8,619 nucleotides of DNA from NCBI GenBank assembly GCA_900759005.1, contig CAAEUQ010000037.1, positions 1-8,619 on the forward strand. The letters run 5' to 3'. This DNA comes from Clostridia bacterium. GTDB lineage: Bacteria; Bacillota; Clostridia; Christensenellales; Aristaeellaceae. The position numbers were made by a program, and so were the translations under genes. The stretch's first letter is position 1, and every line of letters starts with the position of its first letter. Of the stretch, positions 6,574 to 8,619 are shown piece by piece. The notes below the pieces were generated by a model. That model was not told where the DNA came from, did not search any database, and saw nothing but the letters and a program-made list of their open reading frames with translations.

Positions 6574-7287
6574 ATGTCAGAAAGAGCAAAATTCAGCTTT
6601 GATTTCAATTCGTTTATGACCAACCGTGAAAGCGCAGCGGAACTGACCGAATCGCGTTACAATCTCACGATCGGGCTGACGCTCGCGTGGGGATTCCTGA
6701 TCAATTTCGTACTGGTCAGGGCGCTTCAGCCGCGAATCCTCGAAATGATGCTCTACGGAACCGGCGGGGGCATGATTGTGTTTCTGATTGCGTATTTCGT
6801 GCTGGTGCTGGTCGGGTCGAGCATGGTTCGGTCGTGCAGCGCGGTCAAGTGCTTCATCGGCTATAATCTGATTGCACTGCCGGTGGGCGTGCTGGTCGCG
6901 ATGGCAACGGCGATGTATGATCCCGGCATTGTAACGCGCGCGGCACTGTCGACAGCGATCGTGACGTTGGTGATGATGATTGTGGCGACGGCGGCGCCGA
7001 GCGTGTTCCAGAGAATGGCGGGCGGTCTGAGCGTTGCGCTGCTTGCGACGATCGTGGTTGAAGCGCTCGGATCGATCTTCTTCCGCTCCGTGTATACGAT
7101 CACGGACTGGGTGGTCGTCGGCATCATGTGTATGTATATTGGTTACGATTGGGTGCGTGCGAACAGCGTTCAGCGCACGACGACGAATGCAATCGCCGCG
7201 GCGAGCGCGCTGTATCTGGATATTATCAATATTTTCGTGCGGCTCTTGAGCATTCTCGCGCGCAGCCGCAGTGATCGGAGAGACTGA
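6574..7287 (+). CDS. Bax inhibitor-1/YccA family integral membrane protein
   Basis: A 237-residue protein with about seven hydrophobic segments (near 32-50, 66-82, 92-113, 120-140, 147-170, 176-191 and 205-225). The C-terminal SALYLDIINIFVRLL (211-225) is the hallmark end of the BI-1 family. Two aspartates, Asp192 in YIGYDWV and Asp216 in YLDIIN, occupy the places of the paired Asp residues that form the pH-sensing latch of the calcium-leak channel YetJ of Bacillus subtilis; alignment by eye only. By family analogy it may leak calcium or buffer membrane stress, but the bacterial role is poorly defined. There is no cleavable signal; the first 30 residues are polar. The start ATG is set by AGGAGG (6561-6566), seven bases upstream and sharing its first base with the murF stop codon. 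Its stop overlaps the miaA start (TGATG). Being locked between murF and miaA, it is made together with cell wall enzymes. Confidence 0.82.
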   Translation: MSERAKFSFDFNSFMTNRESAAELTESRYNLTIGLTLAWGFLINFVLVRALQPRILEMMLYGTGGGMIVFLIAYFVLVLVGSSMVRSCSAVKCFIGYNLIALPVGVLVAMATAMYDPGIVTRAALSTAIVTLVMMIVATAAPSVFQRMAGGLSVALLATIVVEALGSIFFRSVYTITDWVVVGIMCMYIGYDWVRANSVQRTTTNAIAAASALYLDIINIFVRLLSILARSRSDRRD

Positions 7288-8174
7288 TGGAAAAGCTGAT
7301 CGTGATTGAGGGAACGAACGCGTCCGGCAAGAGCGGGCTCGGCGTTCGCCTTGCGGAGAAATATGGGGGAGAGATCGTCTCCGCCGATTCGAGGCAGGTG
7401 TTTCGCGGGCTCGATCTCGGCAGCGGAAAAATTACGCCGGAGGAAATGCGCGACGTTCCGCATCATTTGATCGATGTGGCGGAGCCGAACGAGTTTTTCT
7501 CGATGCACGATTTTCAGCGCCTTGCGTATCGGGCGATCGATTCCATTTGCGCGCGCGGGAAGACGCCGTTTCTCGTGGGCGGAACGGGATTGTACGTTGA
7601 ATCGGTCACGGAAGGCTATGTGATGAACGATTTGAAGCCTGATCTTGAATATCGCGCATATCTGGAAACGTTTGAAACGCCCGAGTTGTACCAGATGCTG
7701 ATTCAGCTGCGCCCGGGAATCGAGATTGATCCGAAGAATCGCAATCGCGTGATGCGCCGGCTTGAAAAGATTCACGACGGCGATGAGGAATCCGTGCCCA
7801 ATCAGCCGCGCTACGATTGCCTGAAGCTCGGCGTATCGTGGAAGCCGGAGGTTTTGCGCGCGCGTATCGACGAGCGATTGGAGCACCGCTTAAACGATGG
7901 AATGATCGAGGAGGTCCAACGACTGATGGACGAGGGTGCGACAGTGGAGTTTTTGAAAAAGCTCGGGCTGGAATACCGTTACATTACGCAATACCTGATC
8001 GGCGAAATTCCGGACAGGCAGGATATGATCGATGCGCTTGCGACGGCGATCAAGCAGTTCGCGAAGCGCCAGCGCATCTGGTTCCGCCGCGATCCGGCGA
8101 TTCACTGGCTGGATATGGAGGCGCAGCCGTTCGAGCAGGCGTGCGAAATGATCGATCAATTCTTAAATCTCTGA
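7287..8174 (+). CDS. miaA: tRNA dimethylallyltransferase (divergent MiaA)
   Basis: Transfers a dimethylallyl group from DMAPP to N6 of adenosine 37 in tRNAs reading UNN codons, forming i6A and improving decoding. At 295 residues it is somewhat shorter than the usual 300-316. Motifs: P-loop GTNASGKS (9-16), ADSRQVFRGLDLGSGK (33-48) with the likely catalytic Asp34, HHLIDV (59-64), VGGTGLYV (97-104), NRNRVMRRLE (151-160), and FAKRQRIWFRRDP (258-270). The P-loop usually reads GPTASGKS; here proline is lost and threonine is shifted, with Asn11 in its place. RQRIWF replaces the common RQxTWF. These mark a divergent branch but leave the core residues intact. The start shares one base with the stop of the BI-1 gene, with GGAG (7277-7280) just upstream. 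It is the last gene of the unit; a terminator begins in its stop codon. Confidence 0.93.
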   Translation: MEKLIVIEGTNASGKSGLGVRLAEKYGGEIVSADSRQVFRGLDLGSGKITPEEMRDVPHHLIDVAEPNEFFSMHDFQRLAYRAIDSICARGKTPFLVGGTGLYVESVTEGYVMNDLKPDLEYRAYLETFETPELYQMLIQLRPGIEIDPKNRNRVMRRLEKIHDGDEESVPNQPRYDCLKLGVSWKPEVLRARIDERLEHRLNDGMIEEVQRLMDEGATVEFLKKLGLEYRYITQYLIGEIPDRQDMIDALATAIKQFAKRQRIWFRRDPAIHWLDMEAQPFEQACEMIDQFLNL

Positions 8175-8211
8175 AAAGAAAGGACGCGGTGAAAGCTGCG
8201 TCCTTTCTTTT
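8174..8211 (+). terminator. Intrinsic terminator of the ddl-murF-BI-1-miaA unit
   Basis: AAAAGAAAGGACGC (8174-8187) pairs perfectly over 14 bases with GCGTCCTTTCTTTT (8198-8211). The inner bases GGT/GCT can add one Watson-Crick and two G-U pairs, closing a GAAA tetraloop at 8191-8194. The T-rich 3' arm supplies the U-tract, interrupted by one C. It begins in the last base of the miaA stop codon. The A-rich 5' arm means that it could also work leftward. Confidence 0.88.
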
Positions 8212-8225
8212 GGAAAACTCACGCA

Positions 8226-8252
8226 AAAAGAGCGTCGGAAAACCGACGCTCT
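8226..8252. repeat. 27-base direct repeat, copy A (palindromic)
   Basis: Identical to 8516-8542. It folds into AAAGAGCGTCGG (8227-8238) and CCGACGCTCTTT (8243-8254), 12 perfect pairs with an AAAA loop; the last two bases of the arm lie beyond the exact repeat. Downstream, AGTCTGTCGAAAAA (8257-8270) resembles AGACTGTCAAAAAA after copy B (12 of 14 bases), so the repeated unit is really about 45 bases. Confidence 0.85.
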
Positions 8253-8282
8253 TTCGAGTCTGTCGAAAAACCCATGGAGAGC

Positions 8283-8306
8283 TCGAGAGGGTCAAAACCC
8301 TCTCGA
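8283..8306. repeat. Inverted repeat, 10-bp stem
   Basis: TCGAGAGGGT (8283-8292) pairs perfectly with ACCCTCTCGA (8297-8306) around a CAAA loop. The palindrome ATTTAAAT (8307-8314) follows directly, and TCGAG (8314-8318) could compete for the stem. No T-run follows immediately. Confidence 0.75.
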
Positions 8307-8345
8307 ATTTAAATCGAGCCCAGCGGCGTGTACGGTGGGCGCGGG

Positions 8346-8391
8346 GCTTTTTTCACGAAGGGAAATCCCATTTCCCGAGAGTGAAAAAAGC
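8346..8391. repeat. Two-part inverted repeat, 11-bp outer and 7-bp inner stem
   Basis: The outer arms GCTTTTTTCAC (8346-8356) and GTGAAAAAAGC (8381-8391) pair perfectly. Inside, GGGAAAT (8360-8366) pairs with ATTTCCC (8370-8376) over a CCC loop. A small purine-rich internal loop (GAA opposite GAGA) separates the two. The T-run 8348-8353 also follows a possible AGCCC/GGGCT stem (8317-8321 with 8344-8348), so a weak terminator may overlap it. Confidence 0.75.
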
Positions 8392-8398
8392 TACCTTA

Positions 8399-8443
8399 CA
8401 AGTTTTGCGCCCGGGGATTTCGAAGAAATCCTAGCAAAACTTG
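8399..8443. repeat. Two-part inverted repeat, 10-bp outer and 7-bp inner stem
   Basis: The outer arms CAAGTTTTGC (8399-8408) and GCAAAACTTG (8434-8443) pair perfectly. The inner arms GGATTTC (8415-8421) and GAAATCC (8425-8431) pair over a GAA loop. An uneven internal loop of six and two bases separates them. Its architecture closely mirrors the preceding hairpin at 8346-8391, although the sequences differ. Confidence 0.75.
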
Positions 8444-8457
8444 CTGAGGGGGTGGTA

Positions 8458-8486
8458 GTGGCGGGGGAGCTTGCTCCCTCGTCCAC
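8458..8486. repeat. Inverted repeat with GC-rich inner stem
   Basis: GGGGGAGC (8463-8470) pairs with GCTCCCTC (8473-8480), with one G-U pair and a very tight loop. GTGG (8458-8461) and CCAC (8483-8486) extend it past a small internal loop. An alternative outer pairing, GGTGG (8451-8455) with CCACC (8483-8487), is possible. Confidence 0.55.
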
Positions 8487-8515
8487 CAGCTTGTCAAAAC
8501 TTTTTTGACAAGCTG
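8487..8515. repeat. Perfect inverted repeat, 13-bp stem
   Basis: CAGCTTGTCAAAA (8487-8499) is the exact reverse complement of TTTTGACAAGCTG (8503-8515), leaving the loop CTT. It directly abuts the second copy of the 27-base repeat. It contains TTGACA (8505-8510), but there is no -10 box at a proper distance. Confidence 0.8.
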
Positions 8516-8542
8516 AAAAGAGCGTCGGAAAACCGACGCTCT
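8516..8542. repeat. 27-base direct repeat, copy B (palindromic)
   Basis: Identical to 8226-8252, 290 bases away start to start. AGAGCGTCGG (8519-8528) and CCGACGCTCT (8533-8542) form ten pairs around AAAA. It is followed by AGACTGTCAAAAAA (8544-8557), the variant of the tail seen after copy A, whose A-run becomes the 5' arm of the next terminator. Confidence 0.85.
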
Positions 8543-8551
8543 CAGACTGTC

Positions 8552-8580
8552 AAAAAAGGTCGCGCAGAGCGGCCTTTTTT
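8552..8580. terminator. Intrinsic terminator, probably bidirectional
   Basis: AAAAAAGGTCGC (8552-8563) pairs with GCGGCCTTTTTT (8569-8580), 12 pairs including one T-G, around the loop GCAGA. A T6 run ends the rightward hairpin, and the A6 run gives a U6 tail leftward. It would insulate the following gene from any transcription crossing the hairpin block. Confidence 0.85.
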
Positions 8581-8588
8581 GCTATAAT
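8580..8588 (+). promoter_or_regulatory. Extended -10 promoter for the next gene
   Basis: TGCTATAAT: a consensus -10 TATAAT (8583-8588) preceded by the extended TGn motif (8580-8582). No recognisable -35 box lies 16-18 bases upstream; that place is taken by the terminator stem (around 8559-8565). Transcription would start near 8595, leaving a leader of only about ten bases. Confidence 0.7.
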
Positions 8589-8604
8589 AGAGGCGGTGAT
8601 GAAA

Positions 8605-8619
8605 ATGCTGAAGAAAGAA
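8605..8619 (+). CDS. First codons of an unidentified gene, cut by the right edge
   Basis: After the extended -10 promoter, AGGCGGTGAT (8591-8600) resembles the extended Shine-Dalgarno AGGAGGTGAT and is followed at normal distance by ATG 8605, reading MLKKE to the edge. ATG 8599 in the same frame would give MKMLKKE but sits inside the ribosome binding site. Only five codons are visible, so the product cannot be identified. Confidence 0.5.

Larger units (their letters stand above)
8175..8598. other. Gene-free stretch packed with stem-loops
   Basis: About 424 bases without a credible coding frame. It opens with the miaA terminator, then holds a 27-base palindromic repeat, five further stem-loops (8283-8306, 8346-8391, 8399-8443, 8458-8486, 8487-8515), a second copy of the repeat, another terminator, and a promoter for the next gene. 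The stem-loops mostly differ in sequence, so this is not a tandem array. The tight succession of perfect stems suggests either a structured RNA or an intergenic repeat element. I found no good promoter reading into it from the left. Confidence 0.75.

Noticed and set aside
7817..8434. Plus-strand open frame of 205 codons running from inside miaA into the hairpin block
   Set aside because: It is out of frame with miaA, runs through the terminator and several perfect stems, and its translation has no family features.
8505..8533. TTGACA at 8505-8510 as a -35 box for a transcript within the block
   Set aside because: The sequence 17 bases further on is GAAAAC, not a -10 box, and the TTGACA is simply part of a 13-pair palindrome.
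8226..8542. Possible CRISPR array
   Set aside because: Only two copies of a perfectly palindromic 27-base repeat, 290 bases apart, with hairpins rather than unique spacers between them and no cas genes.
8175..8598. Insertion sequence or transposon
   Set aside because: No transposase fragment, no terminal inverted repeats bounding the block as a whole, and no clear target-site duplication; the flanking repeat copies are direct, palindromic and better explained as intergenic stem-loops.

Overview
The window looks like a chromosomal housekeeping region of a fairly GC-rich Gram-positive bacterium, most likely an uncultured member of Clostridia (Bacillota). This rests on three things: textbook sigma-A promoters (TTGACA/TATAAT type with 17-base spacers), strong GGAGG ribosome binding sites, and protein families typical of that group (a YprB-like exonuclease, a Ddl-MurF pair, and a small Bax inhibitor-1 homologue). 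The lineage is an inference; there is no rRNA or other phylogenetic marker here.

Layout. Bases 1-128 hold an imperfect hairpin and a weak candidate for the beginning of a leftward gene that runs off the edge. Bases 129-1904 (minus strand) encode a complete MsbA/LmrA-type half-size ABC exporter. Bases 1905-2043 hold two divergent promoters set back to back. Rightward from there run a YprB-like DEDD exonuclease gene (2044-3210) and a TPR-repeat protein gene (3188-3982) that overlaps it. A 180-base gap (3983-4162) holds a GC-rich hairpin and an extended -10 promoter. That promoter drives a compact four-gene unit: ddl (4163-5206), murF (5203-6561), a Bax inhibitor-1/YccA family membrane protein (6574-7287) and miaA (7287-8174). 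A perfect intrinsic terminator begins in the miaA stop codon.

Bases 8175-8598 contain no gene. They are filled with consecutive stem-loops, bounded by two copies of a 27-base palindromic repeat. The stretch ends in a second intrinsic terminator whose T-run abuts an extended -10 promoter, which in turn serves the first codons of a gene cut by the right edge.

How the genes work together. Ddl makes D-Ala-D-Ala and MurF attaches it to UDP-MurNAc-tripeptide; these are consecutive steps of cytoplasmic peptidoglycan precursor synthesis, and the genes overlap by ATGA. The BI-1 homologue and MiaA (tRNA A37 prenylation) are functionally unrelated but tightly coupled in the same transcript. I see no defence system, mobile element or novel enzyme cassette. 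The least explained part is the hairpin-packed stretch at 8175-8580.
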